Below are positions 1 to 8,999 of a stretch of 64,000 nucleotides of DNA, one piece after another. Made by a program: the position numbers and the translations under genes. The notes under the pieces are model-generated. The model saw nothing but the letters and a program-made list of their open reading frames with translations, was not told the origin of the DNA and ran no database searches. Origin of the DNA: Leptolyngbyaceae cyanobacterium C42_A2020_001 (GTDB lineage Bacteria; Cyanobacteriota; Cyanobacteriia; Leptolyngbyales; Leptolyngbyaceae); contig JACYLN010000089.1 of the NCBI GenBank assembly GCA_015272515.1, forward strand, positions 1-64,000, written 5' to 3'. Positions within the stretch are counted from its first letter, which is position 1, and every line of letters starts with the position of its first letter.

Positions 1-37
1 GTTTAGGGGAACAGCAGGAAGTGATTTAATCATTTAT

Positions 38-313
38 TTAGAAATACGCTCTTAAACCATTGCCAGGTAACTCTTCAGAAGCCGCCAAACGAATCCAAAC
101 TTTGTAATGCTGTCGAGAAACCGTAATCGAAACGGAACGCCCTGCTTGCGCTAATTTGTTGGCACATTGATAAGCTTCTGAACGTTGAGAGACTGCAAAA
201 GTATTGACCAGTCCAAACAAAGAAACCCCGTGGCGCATCCCCAGATGAATCTCTCCATCCAGGTAAAAATTGAACAGATGCACTTGATGTTCGTTTAAAA
301 CTAGGGGAAGCAT
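38..313 (-). CDS. Conserved small protein of unknown function
   Basis: A 91-residue protein I do not recognise by function. It begins with an ATG, ends near the window edge and has a balanced, soluble composition with no membrane segment or signal peptide. The middle (residues about 30-65) looks like a compact alpha/beta unit with an SVSITVSRQHYKVWIRL strand-rich stretch. It lies about 50 bases downstream of another possible small reading frame on the same strand, which appears frameshifted. Composition and codon use resemble the neighbouring genes, so I take it as real, but no role can be assigned. Confidence 0.6.
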   Translation of the reverse strand: MLPLVLNEHQVHLFNFYLDGEIHLGMRHGVSLFGLVNTFAVSQRSEAYQCANKLAQAGRSVSITVSRQHYKVWIRLAASEELPGNGLRAYF

Positions 314-364
314 TGATGTGCAGCTTAAAGAAACGTCATACTCTCATGTTACACAGCATTAATG

Positions 365-545
365 CTAAACCTGGGTAACCACAGGATGGATTGAGGCATA
401 ATCCGCCTTTTGACTGAAATACCGCTGTTCCTCAAGCGTAATTTGCTCACTGTGAAGATGGAGAATTGCTGAGCAGTTCAGGCCCAAAGACTGAGTGACA
501 ATGATGAACGATCTCTGTCTGCCCGTCCTGTTCCACCAAAACTTT
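365..545 (-). pseudogene. Possible frameshifted small gene
   Basis: On the minus strand one frame reads IVTQSLGLNCSAILHLHSEQ and continues with acidic and aromatic residues to a TAG at 365-367, a composition that looks coding. It lacks a start codon. A neighbouring frame supplies LVEQDGQTEIV just upstream, and removing one base near 500 would join the two into a continuous small protein of about 55-60 residues. This suggests a recently frameshifted gene, or a sequencing error, lying just upstream of and parallel to the gene at 38-313. I do not recognise the family. Confidence 0.3.
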
Positions 546-569
546 CTAAACTAAATAAGGAATACAGAT

Positions 570-575
570 AAGGAG
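570..575 (+). promoter_or_regulatory. Strong Shine-Dalgarno of the DUF3386 gene
   Basis: AAGGAG lies six bases before the ATG at 582. It supports that start codon and implies efficient translation. Confidence 0.6.
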
Positions 576-581
576 AGTTTC

Positions 582-1238
582 ATGACGGTAGCACAGGTCT
601 CAGCTCAGGAATTGTTTTGGGCTGCTTACGAAAATCGTTATACCTGGGATAGTGCATTTCCCGGCTACAGCGTAGATGTAACGCTGACTGTAGATGGTGA
701 AACGTTTACAGGTACTGCGCGTGTCAATGCAGACCTTTCTGCTGAAGTGTTTGGGGTTGATGATGAGCAAGCGCAGAAGTTGATTCATGGGCAGCTCTGG
801 GAAACATCGATTCACCGAGTTCGGCGCACCTTTGAGCAAACTCATGGCGAAAATACCTTCACCTATGGCGCAACGGATGAGTCTGGTGCGGTTGAAATTT
901 TGATGGGTGGGAAAGCCAAGGGCGATCGCTACAAGATCAAGAACAATGAGGTCACCCTGGTACACCGTCATATTCATGGCGTTGTCATCACCATCAATAC
1001 CTTCAGCACGCAAAAAACTGAAGAAGGGTATCTGTCTCACACGTATGATTCGGTCTATCACGACCCTAAAACTGGCGAACAAAAAGGTGGCAGAAGTGAG
1101 TTTGAGGATCGTTACGAAAAAGTTGGTAATTACTACATCCTGAGCCGTCGTGTGATTCGCACCGAGGCAAACGGGAAGGTTTCCACTCAAGACTTTGTGT
1201 TCTCAAATATTCAACTGCTAGAGCCGAAAGCAGCATAA
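582..1238 (+). CDS. DUF3386 domain-containing protein
   Basis: A 218-residue soluble protein matching the cyanobacterial DUF3386 family along its whole length. Features seen are the N-terminal ELFWAAYENRYTWDSAFPGY segment, the central HRHIHGVVITINTFSTQKT strand pair, and the C-terminal RYEKVGNYYILSRRVIR segment. The family is found in oxygenic phototrophs and has no established biochemical role. The start is fixed by a good ribosome binding site. The gene stands alone, with ictB about 140 bases downstream on the same strand after a heptamer-repeat hairpin. Function remains unknown. Confidence 0.85.
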   Translation: MTVAQVSAQELFWAAYENRYTWDSAFPGYSVDVTLTVDGETFTGTARVNADLSAEVFGVDDEQAQKLIHGQLWETSIHRVRRTFEQTHGENTFTYGATDESGAVEILMGGKAKGDRYKIKNNEVTLVHRHIHGVVITINTFSTQKTEEGYLSHTYDSVYHDPKTGEQKGGRSEFEDRYEKVGNYYILSRRVIRTEANGKVSTQDFVFSNIQLLEPKAA

Positions 1239-1253
1239 AAACGTCAGGTGAGC

Positions 1254-1292
1254 GGTCATTGGTCATTGGGCAAAAATTGTCTATGACCAATG
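1254..1292. repeat. GGTCATT heptamer repeat with inverted copy
   Basis: Two tandem GGTCATT units (1254-1267) resemble the STRR2-type heptamers known from filamentous cyanobacteria. CATTGGTCAT at 1257-1266 is perfectly complementary to ATGACCAATG at 1283-1292, giving a 10-bp stem just downstream of the DUF3386 stop. No T-run follows, so terminator function is uncertain. Confidence 0.6.
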
Positions 1293-1378
1293 GCAAGCGC
1301 TGCTTTAATTACAATCGCGATCGTAGGAGTTGCCGCTGATCGACTAGAATAACCAGGAATCTTGTTAACCCTGCAATT

Positions 1379-2794
1379 ATGAATTCGGTTTGGCAAACCC
1401 TAACGCTTTCCACTCTGCCACTACAACAGTGGCTCAATTCCAGCTTCTTGCACTACCCCATCGGGCGCTTGCGAACCTGGCGTAAAGGAAGCTGGCTGAT
1501 GCAATGGGCAGAGCCGATTGGTGGCGGGCTGGCAATGCTAGTGTTTGCCCTGGCTCCTTTCGTTAACAACACGCTGACTGGACTGTTGCTGGGTGCCTGT
1601 GGAACGTATTGGCTGCTACTGACGATTTCAGATGATAGAAGTCCGGAGTCAGGAGGTAATGCCCCGTTCGCGACTCCGATTCATTTGTTGGTAGGGCTGT
1701 ATTGGTCGATCGCAGTTGTGGCAACCGCCATGTCACCAGTCAAACGGGAGGCATTGGTTGGGCTTCAGAAGCTAACGCTGTATCTACTGTTTTTTGCATT
1801 GCTAGCACGGGTGCTGCGATCTCCGCGGATTCGTTCTTGGGTGATTACAGTGTTCTTGCTCACCGCACTGGCAGTCAGCGTATATGGCTTGCAGCAGTGG
1901 ACAATGGGCACCGATGCCCTGGCTACCTGGGTTGATCCAGAATCGCCCCTATCCAAAACCACGCGGGTTTATAGCTACCTGGGTAATCCCAACCTGCTAG
2001 CGGGTTATCTCGTGCCTGCGGTGGTGTTTAGCATCGTTGCCTTCTTTTCCTGGAATGGCTGGATGTGTAAGGCACTGGCAGTGATCATGACTGCTGTGAA
2101 TGGTGCTTGTTTGATACTCACTTTTAGTCGTGGGGGCTGGATTGGGTTAGTATTTTCGCTGTTTGTGTTGCTGCTGTTGCTAGCGCACTGGTGGAGTATT
2201 CATTTGCCCCGTTTTTGGCGCACCTGGGCATTGCCAATTGTGTTAGGGACGGCGGCAGCAGTTGTTTTGTTGGCAGTGGTGGTTGTAGAACCGCTACGCG
2301 ATCGCGTGGGCAGTATTTTTGCCGGGCGGGGTGACAGCAGTAACAACTTCCGCATTAATGTGTGGACTGCTGTGATCGAAATGATTAAAGACTTTCCCGT
2401 GTGGGGAATTGGTCCAGGAAACACGGCATTCAACAAAATCTATCCCCGTTACATGCGTGCCCGCTATTCAGCGCTAAGTGCCTATTCCATCATTCTAGAA
2501 GTAGCTTTAGAAACAGGCATTATTGGGTTAATGTGCTTCCTCTGGCTGATTTTTGTAACGCTGTCTCAGGGCTGGCGGGCAATACAGCGGTTGAGATTGG
2601 TAGGTAGCCAAGAGGGGTTTTGGTTGATGGGCGCGATCGCTTCCCTAGTGGGAATGTTGGGGCATGGAATGGTGGATACAGTTCTTTACCGTCCTGAAGT
2701 CAATACCCTGTGGTGGCTGATGTTTGCCCTCATCGCTAGCTATTATGGTCATGCTCGTTTGAGCGAGGAACAGGTGGTGGAAGATAGAGTATAG
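1379..2794 (+). CDS. ictB: IctB family putative bicarbonate transporter (O-antigen ligase superfamily)
   Basis: A 471-residue polytopic membrane protein with about ten hydrophobic segments and the IctB N-terminus (PIGRLRTWRKGSWLMQW). The GNPNLLAGYLVP segment near residue 200 and the Wzy_C-like block around residues 230-400, including SRGGWIGL and PVWGIGPGNTAFNKIYP, are typical. IctB was named for a proposed role in inorganic carbon accumulation in Synechococcus. Its sequence belongs to the O-antigen ligase/polymerase superfamily, so the transport role is debated. Length fits the family. It converges on folC with only about 25 bases between the stops. Confidence 0.9.
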   Translation: MNSVWQTLTLSTLPLQQWLNSSFLHYPIGRLRTWRKGSWLMQWAEPIGGGLAMLVFALAPFVNNTLTGLLLGACGTYWLLLTISDDRSPESGGNAPFATPIHLLVGLYWSIAVVATAMSPVKREALVGLQKLTLYLLFFALLARVLRSPRIRSWVITVFLLTALAVSVYGLQQWTMGTDALATWVDPESPLSKTTRVYSYLGNPNLLAGYLVPAVVFSIVAFFSWNGWMCKALAVIMTAVNGACLILTFSRGGWIGLVFSLFVLLLLLAHWWSIHLPRFWRTWALPIVLGTAAAVVLLAVVVVEPLRDRVGSIFAGRGDSSNNFRINVWTAVIEMIKDFPVWGIGPGNTAFNKIYPRYMRARYSALSAYSIILEVALETGIIGLMCFLWLIFVTLSQGWRAIQRLRLVGSQEGFWLMGAIASLVGMLGHGMVDTVLYRPEVNTLWWLMFALIASYYGHARLSEEQVVEDRV

Positions 2795-2819
2795 GGTGTA
2801 GGGTTTTGGTGGGTGGTGC

Positions 2820-4193
2820 TTAAGGGCTACTTGTCACCTTTAGGAAGTGTCCAATCAGGTAGAGGGAACCACAGAGAACTACACGGTGTTGCTCAGCGGT
2901 GGGTGTTGCTTTTAAGGCAGTGATCACATCGGGATAGGTAGAACACTGGGTAAGGGCAGGGCATAATTCTTGCGCCAGTGCAGCCAATTTCTCTGGGTCG
3001 GCAGAGCTATGATCAGGAACGGGCACCAAGTGGAGGCTATCACTTTCGCGCAGTAAGATTTTGAAAATTTCAGCGTGGTCTTTGGTGGAGAGCATTCCCA
3101 TAACCCAATGAACGGGGGATAGAGACTGGGGAGCGAGGCTATCGACAAACTCTCGAAGTACTTGAGCGCTGGCGGGGTTGTGGGCACCATCGATCAGGAT
3201 TTTGCGATCGCCCCATTGAAACCACTGTAAACGGCCTGCCCATTTGGTTTTGGCGATGCCGTCTACGATCGCGTTGTCGGTGATCTCCCAGCCCTGTTCC
3301 CGCAAAATTTGCAGAGCCGCGATCGCCAGGGCAGAGTTGTGCAGTTGAATCACTCCTGGTAACGGAAGCCGATAGCGAATCGCGGTCAGCATATGAACAA
3401 TGCCGATCTCCTCATCGTCTTCCATTTCCATAGATTCGGGTAAATCTAAATCAGAGGATGCAGATTCGGACAAATCTGCCTCTTCAAACTCATATTCCTC
3501 GATGCCGCGATATTCTGCCCAACCGTTGCCCAAATCTTTAGCAGGTTGGGGATAGGTGGTTTCGCAGCCCAGTTCTGCCGCCCGACGGTAAATTACAGCA
3601 TTGGCTTCTGGGGGCAGGGAGCCAATCACCGCAGGGCAACCTTGCTTAAGGATTCCAGCTTTTTCGGCGGCAATTTCTGCCAGGGTAGAACCTAAAACCT
3701 GCCAGTGTTCGCGGCTGATGGAGGTGATGACGCTGACGAGGGGGTGAGCGCACACATTCGTCGCATCCAACCGTCCACCCAGCCCAACTTCCATAACCGC
3801 AATGTCTACTTCGTTTTGGGCGAAATACAGCCATGCTGCCGCTGTGATGATTTCAAACTGGGTAGGCACAGGAGATTGTGATCGCGCCACTACCACAATT
3901 TTCTGTACAAGCCGCTCCAGCTCTTCAAGCGAAATTGGTTCTTCATCCAGGCAAATACGTTCGTTCCAGTCCATCAAGTGGGGGGACGTGTAACGCCCCA
4001 CCCGATAGCCTGCTTCGGTTAGCACCGCAGACAGGTAGGCGCACACAGAACCTTTGCCATTGCTGCCTGCCACATGAATCACGGGCACTAATTCGTGAGG
4101 ATTGCCCAGATTGTTCAACAGTATCTGAATGGCTTCCAGTCCAAGCCGAACGCCAAAGTGGGAGAAGGGTTCTAGCAGTGAGTCGATGGTCAA
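2820..4193 (-). CDS. folC: Bifunctional dihydrofolate/folylpolyglutamate synthase
   Basis: FolC adds glutamate to dihydropteroate and to folates using ATP, in the cytosol. The P-loop VAGSNGKGSVCAYL lies at residues 42-55. The conserved TSPHLMDWNERI, EVGLGGRLDATN, TSISREHWQVLGSTLAEIAAEKAGI region and the DGAHNPAS motif are all present (some quoted in part). At 457 residues it is slightly long because of an acidic insert of roughly 30 residues around residues 230-265 (DNA about 3402-3500), rich in Glu, Asp and Ser, in the middle of the protein. It is the last gene of a minus-strand run that begins with the aldo/keto reductase. Confidence 0.95.
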   Translation of the reverse strand: MTIDSLLEPFSHFGVRLGLEAIQILLNNLGNPHELVPVIHVAGSNGKGSVCAYLSAVLTEAGYRVGRYTSPHLMDWNERICLDEEPISLEELERLVQKIVVVARSQSPVPTQFEIITAAAWLYFAQNEVDIAVMEVGLGGRLDATNVCAHPLVSVITSISREHWQVLGSTLAEIAAEKAGILKQGCPAVIGSLPPEANAVIYRRAAELGCETTYPQPAKDLGNGWAEYRGIEEYEFEEADLSESASSDLDLPESMEMEDDEEIGIVHMLTAIRYRLPLPGVIQLHNSALAIAALQILREQGWEITDNAIVDGIAKTKWAGRLQWFQWGDRKILIDGAHNPASAQVLREFVDSLAPQSLSPVHWVMGMLSTKDHAEIFKILLRESDSLHLVPVPDHSSADPEKLAALAQELCPALTQCSTYPDVITALKATPTAEQHRVVLCGSLYLIGHFLKVTSSP

Positions 4194-4235
4194 GGGTGGG
4201 GAGGGGGAATAGGGAACAGGGAAATGGGGTAACGT

Positions 4236-4598
4236 TTAGCCGCCGCTGGGTTTGGCTTTGTACCCTAGTTGAATTAAGTATTGAACGATTTTTTGCTTGT
4301 GATCGCCTTGAATTTCAATCTCGTTGTCTTTAATTGTGCCGCCTGCGCCGCATTGAGTTTTCAGTTTTTTCAGGAGATCGTTGAGTTTTTCGGGACTGGA
4401 TTGGAAGCCGCGAATGATGGTAACGGTTTTGCCTTTGCGCCCTTTGCTGGAGGCTTCAACCCGAATGTTTTGCTGGTTGGGTGGCAAATCGGGAACGCCT
4501 CGTTCAAAAGCATCGGTATTGTCAGAACCACCAAATTCTCGGTAGATGTAGCGATCGCCGCCCGACTGATTGGATGATTTTTGTTTAGACCCAGACAT
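4236..4598 (-). CDS. SUI1/YciH-type translation initiation factor
   Basis: A 120-residue protein with a disordered, Ser/Gln-rich N-terminus and a C-terminal SUI1 (eIF1-like) domain at about residues 45-118. Recognisable elements are KGKTVTIIRGFQSSPEKLNDL, the CGAGGTIKDNEIEIQGDH segment (quoted in part) and a KIVQYLIQLGYKAK end. Bacterial SUI1 proteins (E. coli YciH) can affect fidelity of start-codon selection in vitro and are linked to stress translation. It sits 2 bases after the stop of ltrA and about 40 bases before folC, so it is probably co-transcribed with both. Confidence 0.9.
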   Translation of the reverse strand: MSGSKQKSSNQSGGDRYIYREFGGSDNTDAFERGVPDLPPNQQNIRVEASSKGRKGKTVTIIRGFQSSPEKLNDLLKKLKTQCGAGGTIKDNEIEIQGDHKQKIVQYLIQLGYKAKPSGG

Positions 4599-4600
4599 AT

Positions 4601-5791
4601 TTAAGACACTCCTGGAACACTGGGTTGAGCGCTGGCTGGTCGCCCTTGATATAAATCTAGCCCAACCTCGATGATGCAGATCCCGACGATGATGCTGATA
4701 AGCACCAGGGGCAACAAATTTTCACCCACAATCGCCAGCAGTAGCAACGCTCCGGCTCCGGCTAGCCGATGTTTAGTGCGAGCTTTGCATTTAAAGATCA
4801 CACCAGTCCGGTGCAAGATTGACAGGGCAACAAAGCAGAGAGCGATCGCACCACACATCAACCAGCGATCAGCAGCAGCTAATGCCAGCCGATCTTCACT
4901 CAAAATAATATGTTCTACACCGACTCCTGCCGCCACGATCCCAATTACTAGCGGTAGATGAACACATAGCCACACCTGAAAGATACCGATACTGCCGGAG
5001 GTGCGAATAACGCGTAATGATGACCCATCCACATTATCGAAATACAGCCACCAGAGGCTAAACGCGATCGCAAACCCCAATATGGCGCACATCGCGTTCA
5101 TCAGGCTCCATTCCACTTCAGAAACGCCTCGCACGACTGCAACCACAGCTTCGCCCAAGACGATAATGGTAAACAAACCAAAACGTTCGGGTAGATGCTC
5201 GGTGTGGGGCAGGAGACGCGCCTGGTGGTGTTGCCCAGTAAGCGGTGTGGCAAAGTCAATCGCTAAACCAATGACCCAAAAGATTAACCGGAACGGGAGC
5301 GGCACAAAGACCGATGCAATCCAAAACAGGACTGCGATCGCAAACCCAATCGAATAATGGGTTGCCAATTCTCGCGCCTGGAGAATACACCAGCCTGCCC
5401 ACAAATACTCAAACACCAGGACCAAACGAGCCGCGGCGTAAGCCAGGGCGAAGCCAACAGAACTTTCATCCAGTCCGTGGTGAATATTTACCGCTAATGC
5501 CGCGATCGCCAGCATTTGAACCGCCATTAAGACCCGCCGCACAACCGTATCTGTATCAAATCGATTGGCGTAAAACGTGGTGCCGATCCACGCCCACCAA
5601 ATGGGAATAAATAATTCCACAAATCCCAAAAAGCCGCCAAGCGATACATTTTTGCTCAACTCGTGCGCCAGTTGAGAAACCGCCACGACAAACACGAGGT
5701 CATAAAACAATTCCAGCCAGGTTACTCGTCGAGGTTCTGCTTCGTTGTCTTCTCCTACCCGCAAGCGAGGAGGTTGTAACCAGTTCATCAT
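4601..5791 (-). CDS. Low temperature requirement protein A (LtrA) family membrane protein
   Basis: A 396-residue polytopic membrane protein. The N-terminal RRVTWLELFYDLVFVVAVSQ signature and the IPIWWAWIGTTFYANRFDTD segment define the LtrA family, named from a Listeria cold-growth locus. The FGLFTIIVLGEAVVAVVRGV motif is also typical. About ten hydrophobic segments fill the rest. Its biochemical activity is not established. Gaps of only 2 bases separate it from the aldo/keto reductase upstream and from the SUI1 gene downstream, so the three are very likely one transcript. Confidence 0.9.
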   Translation of the reverse strand: MMNWLQPPRLRVGEDNEAEPRRVTWLELFYDLVFVVAVSQLAHELSKNVSLGGFLGFVELFIPIWWAWIGTTFYANRFDTDTVVRRVLMAVQMLAIAALAVNIHHGLDESSVGFALAYAAARLVLVFEYLWAGWCILQARELATHYSIGFAIAVLFWIASVFVPLPFRLIFWVIGLAIDFATPLTGQHHQARLLPHTEHLPERFGLFTIIVLGEAVVAVVRGVSEVEWSLMNAMCAILGFAIAFSLWWLYFDNVDGSSLRVIRTSGSIGIFQVWLCVHLPLVIGIVAAGVGVEHIILSEDRLALAAADRWLMCGAIALCFVALSILHRTGVIFKCKARTKHRLAGAGALLLLAIVGENLLPLVLISIIVGICIIEVGLDLYQGRPASAQPSVPGVS

Positions 5792-5793
5792 GT

Positions 5794-6816
5794 CTATCTC
5801 CGATATTCATCCCCACAATCACCAATCAGTTGGAACAAATCGTGTGATTTGCCAGAAACCGCATCAATGTTGATGTAATCATCGTGATCCAGAGAAAAGT
5901 TGAACACACGCGTATTATCTTCCAGGTGCTCTGAGATGCTGAGTCGCGCACCGACAATTACGCCGCCAACCGCGGGTTTGTCGAGAATTGCCCGTACCGC
6001 AACGTTGGCAAGGCTAACCTTGTGCTTCTGAGCGATCGCGTTCAAAACTTGCAGTAACTCCTGAAACAAGCCCCAACCACCCCAGGCATCAATCATTTGC
6101 TTATATTTGCGCTGAGAGACAGTACTCAGTCCGCCGAATGCTCCCGGTTCTTTCGTACCCAGGTATTTCTCAGAGAAAAACCCACCACACAGGGAGCCAT
6201 AGGTAAACAGTTTGATGTTGTGCTGCTGACAAAAGTGCGCCATTGCTACTTCTGGGCGGCGATCGACCAGCGAGTATTGCACCTGATTGGACACGATTGG
6301 GATGCCACTTTCCACAATAATTTGCAGATGCTCTGTATCGAAGTTGGTCAGAGCGAGGTGGCGAATTTTGCCCTCCTGCTGAAGGTCTGCCATGTACTTG
6401 AGCGCATCCAGATAATTGCGATCGCCATACTCCCACCAGTGAAACTGCATTAAATCCAGGGTGGGCGTATCCATGCGTCGCAGCGAAATATTGATATTGT
6501 CTTCCACAATTTGGCGGGTCATCTTACCTGGGCGGGGTACCCATTTGGTAAACGCCTGTATTTGGGAAAGTGCCTGTTCGCCGCGAGTAGCTTTGAGTTG
6601 TCGCCGAAACTCACCAATCAAATCTTCGGCAGGACCATAATGATCAGCTAAGTCCCAGGTGGTAAAGCCTGCATCCACATACTGAAACATCATGGCAACA
6701 GCGGCTTTGGGGTCAATTCTGCCGTGGGCACCAGAAACTTGCCACATACCGTTGAGGATTCGGCAAATTTGCAGGTCAGGCGCGAATTGCAGATAGGCGG
6801 AGGAGGGGAGGGGCAT
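5794..6816 (-). CDS. Aldo/keto reductase
   Basis: A 340-residue NADPH-dependent TIM-barrel oxidoreductase. The catalytic tetrad is visible: Asp and Tyr in WDLADHYGPAEDLIGE (around residue 55), Lys in FTKWVPRP, and His in LMQFHWWEYGD. Substrate cannot be inferred. The start codon lies at the edge of a purine-rich low-complexity tract, so the first ten residues (MPLPSSAYLQ) may be recently acquired. It appears to be the first gene of a minus-strand run continuing through ltrA, the SUI1 gene and folC. Confidence 0.9.
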   Translation of the reverse strand: MPLPSSAYLQFAPDLQICRILNGMWQVSGAHGRIDPKAAVAMMFQYVDAGFTTWDLADHYGPAEDLIGEFRRQLKATRGEQALSQIQAFTKWVPRPGKMTRQIVEDNINISLRRMDTPTLDLMQFHWWEYGDRNYLDALKYMADLQQEGKIRHLALTNFDTEHLQIIVESGIPIVSNQVQYSLVDRRPEVAMAHFCQQHNIKLFTYGSLCGGFFSEKYLGTKEPGAFGGLSTVSQRKYKQMIDAWGGWGLFQELLQVLNAIAQKHKVSLANVAVRAILDKPAVGGVIVGARLSISEHLEDNTRVFNFSLDHDDYINIDAVSGKSHDLFQLIGDCGDEYRR

Positions 6817-6945
6817 AGGGAATGGGTGGGAGAGTGATGGGGGAGTAGGTGGATGAGAGACTGCTTAAACCATACCCTATACCCGATAACCCTACACTCC
6901 ATAACCATCTCACCATTCGCAACTTAAACAAAAACGCTATCAGCT

Positions 6946-8499
6946 TTAACGCTGCAATTTGTAGAGATAATAGTTTTCGTCTTGGACAATCGCCCCTGTG
7001 AAGCGAGCAAGCTCTATGGGGAAACGACTGAGGGCTGAGGAAATGATCGGATCGAGGGGTTGATTGCGGATCAGCAAAATGTTTTGTGGAGAAGTCGCGG
7101 CGATCGCGTTGATTTGGTTAACCACTTCGGCAGGACTGCGATCGCGCCGTTGAGTGTTGAACTTGATAAAGGTGCCAAACCCCTTGCTGGCAGGATAATA
7201 AATGGGCTGATCCAGATAGCCAGAAATGGGTAAAGCTGCCCAATCGGGGTCGCCAATCAGCAACTGATCTCCCGATGCTTGAGTTTGAATGAACTGGGCA
7301 GCGGCTTTTGCCTGGGAGAAGGGATGCTGCAAGTCTGAGGCAAAGGCAAATCCCCCTGCAATTAGTTGAATTAGGAGTAATCCATTCAAGATACTGTTCC
7401 GCCGAAGGGCTAACCAGTTGCTCCAACGCCAGAAGGGATTGGAATCGGTCCAGTTCAATTGCGTTGGTAGAGTTTGAGCTAACCATGAACAGGCGACGAA
7501 CAGGATGAATAGATACCCCCACTGCCGCATGGTGCCGGGGAATTTTGAATAGGTGATGTACACAATGCTGAGAGTGCCAAACAGATAAGCAATCAACAGG
7601 CTTGGTTGACGGATAAAGCCAGCGATCGCGGCCAATAACAATCCCACGGACAAAACCGCCGCAGTGCCATCATCCAGAATATTGGTGTTCCAAAAATGCA
7701 ACGTGATTCCGGGCATGGGCGCGTAGCTTTTCCAGACGATCGCCAGGGTAGAAGCCAGATGACTGAAGCTAAATGGCTTGACTGCTTGGGGGGTAATCGT
7801 GCCATCCGCAGGGGGAAGCATGAAGCCAATCGCGATCACAAGTCCCGCCAGCCAAACCCCAACGCTGACAAAAAAATCCCATTGTAAAAGGGGATGGGGG
7901 ATAGAGTGCCGAGTGTGGGGTGTTTGAGTGTTCTTGAAGTTCGGGTTGATCGGCTTCAAGAAAATGCTATCTCGGAAAAAGAGAGGAAAGCCGAGTGCAA
8001 TGGCAATCAGCAGGGCGTAGAAATGAGTGTTAGCAACTAAAAATAAACAACACGCGAGTGGGATACGAGTGCGATCGCGTAATGGAAACAACACACAAAA
8101 GACAACAATTAGCAATACACTCGAAGCGTAATCACGACAAATTAAAGAATATTCAAAAAAGCTGTAATAACTAAACGTCAGAGCAATTTTTTGCCAACGG
8201 GTAAAGGGAGAAAACCGAGCAATTAAATAAACGGTTGTGGCAGCAATTCCCAGATGAAAAAGCTGCATTGCCAGCGGATTGCGGGTAACCTGACTGATGG
8301 CAAAAAAACCCAAAAATGAGACGAACGATCGCCCGCTTTCGTAGCGCTGATTTTGCAATAGGGTAGCGATAGCGGTACTGTCTCGTGCAATCAGCCATCC
8401 CTGCATTTCGTCGCGCCACAGTTCATGGTTGAGCACCCCCATCAGGCTCAACCCGACAAAACAAAGCAATACTAGCGTGGCAAACCGTGTTTTTTTCAA
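6946..8499 (-). CDS. GT-C type (GT39/ArnT-like) integral membrane protein, putative glycosyltransferase
   Basis: About 517 residues and 10-12 hydrophobic segments. The N-terminal loop HELWRDEMQGWLIARDS after the first membrane helix carries the acidic motif typical of GT-C glycosyltransferases that use polyprenyl-phosphate sugars. A soluble C-terminal part (about residues 430-517) follows the last helix. I chose the TTG at 8499, whose last bases overlap the TGA of the upstream EVE gene (TTGA). A longer frame from an ATG at 8583 would run 28 residues into EVE coding sequence and has an unlikely composition. Donor and acceptor are unknown. Confidence 0.75.
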   Translation of the reverse strand: MKKTRFATLVLLCFVGLSLMGVLNHELWRDEMQGWLIARDSTAIATLLQNQRYESGRSFVSFLGFFAISQVTRNPLAMQLFHLGIAATTVYLIARFSPFTRWQKIALTFSYYSFFEYSLICRDYASSVLLIVVFCVLFPLRDRTRIPLACCLFLVANTHFYALLIAIALGFPLFFRDSIFLKPINPNFKNTQTPHTRHSIPHPLLQWDFFVSVGVWLAGLVIAIGFMLPPADGTITPQAVKPFSFSHLASTLAIVWKSYAPMPGITLHFWNTNILDDGTAAVLSVGLLLAAIAGFIRQPSLLIAYLFGTLSIVYITYSKFPGTMRQWGYLFILFVACSWLAQTLPTQLNWTDSNPFWRWSNWLALRRNSILNGLLLIQLIAGGFAFASDLQHPFSQAKAAAQFIQTQASGDQLLIGDPDWAALPISGYLDQPIYYPASKGFGTFIKFNTQRRDRSPAEVVNQINAIAATSPQNILLIRNQPLDPIISSALSRFPIELARFTGAIVQDENYYLYKLQR

Positions 8500-8951
8500 C
8501 CGGCCTTCATCTCCAGGATTTTTTGGGCAATCGCCTCTGGCACGGGCATCACCGAGAGTCGATTTCCTTGCCGCACCACCCACAAGTCATCTGGCGAGAA
8601 GGCTTGCCGCAACGTTTCTAGGGTGATCAATTGGGGGAACGTTTCCACATATTCCACTGTCACTGTATGCCAGCGAGGCGCAGCTTGAGTGGATTTGGGG
8701 TCGTAATACTTACTTTTAGGATCGAACTGGGAAGGGTCAACGACTTGCGGCTTGGCGACCTTCATAAGCCCCGCAATTCCCAGTGGAGCGGTGTTGGAGT
8801 GATAGAAGAATGCCAGATCGCCTGGCTGCATGGACTTGAGAAAATTGCGTGCCTGATAGTTGCGAACACCATCCCAAAGAGTCTCGCGATCGCGCTGCAA
8901 ATCCGCAATGCTGTAAACATCGGGTTCGGACTTCATCAGCCAGTAGTTCAT
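8496..8951 (-). CDS. EVE domain-containing protein
   Basis: A 151-residue single-domain protein starting MNYWLMKSEPDVYSIADLQ. The EVE fold, related to PUA and YTH domains, binds modified bases. Conserved elements are WDGVRNYQARNF, the MQPGDLAFFYHSN loop and the late PRWHTVTVEYV strand. In bacteria EVE proteins are proposed to read modified DNA or RNA. I chose the ATG at 8951 because the family begins there; a TTG at 8984 would add eleven atypical residues. It overlaps the start of the downstream membrane gene by four bases, which implies translational coupling. Confidence 0.9.
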   Translation of the reverse strand: MNYWLMKSEPDVYSIADLQRDRETLWDGVRNYQARNFLKSMQPGDLAFFYHSNTAPLGIAGLMKVAKPQVVDPSQFDPKSKYYDPKSTQAAPRWHTVTVEYVETFPQLITLETLRQAFSPDDLWVVRQGNRLSVMPVPEAIAQKILEMKAG

Positions 8952-8999
8952 GGGTTCAGTAGAAGGAGAGTAGTGAATCGTCAAATTTTGTCACTCTTC

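Noticed and set aside
600-1190. Long open frame on the strand opposite the DUF3386 gene
   Set aside because: It lies wholly within a recognised gene, has no ribosome binding site and an unnatural composition.
2795-2819. Terminator between ictB and folC
   Set aside because: The 25-base gap shows no stem followed by a T-run on either strand.
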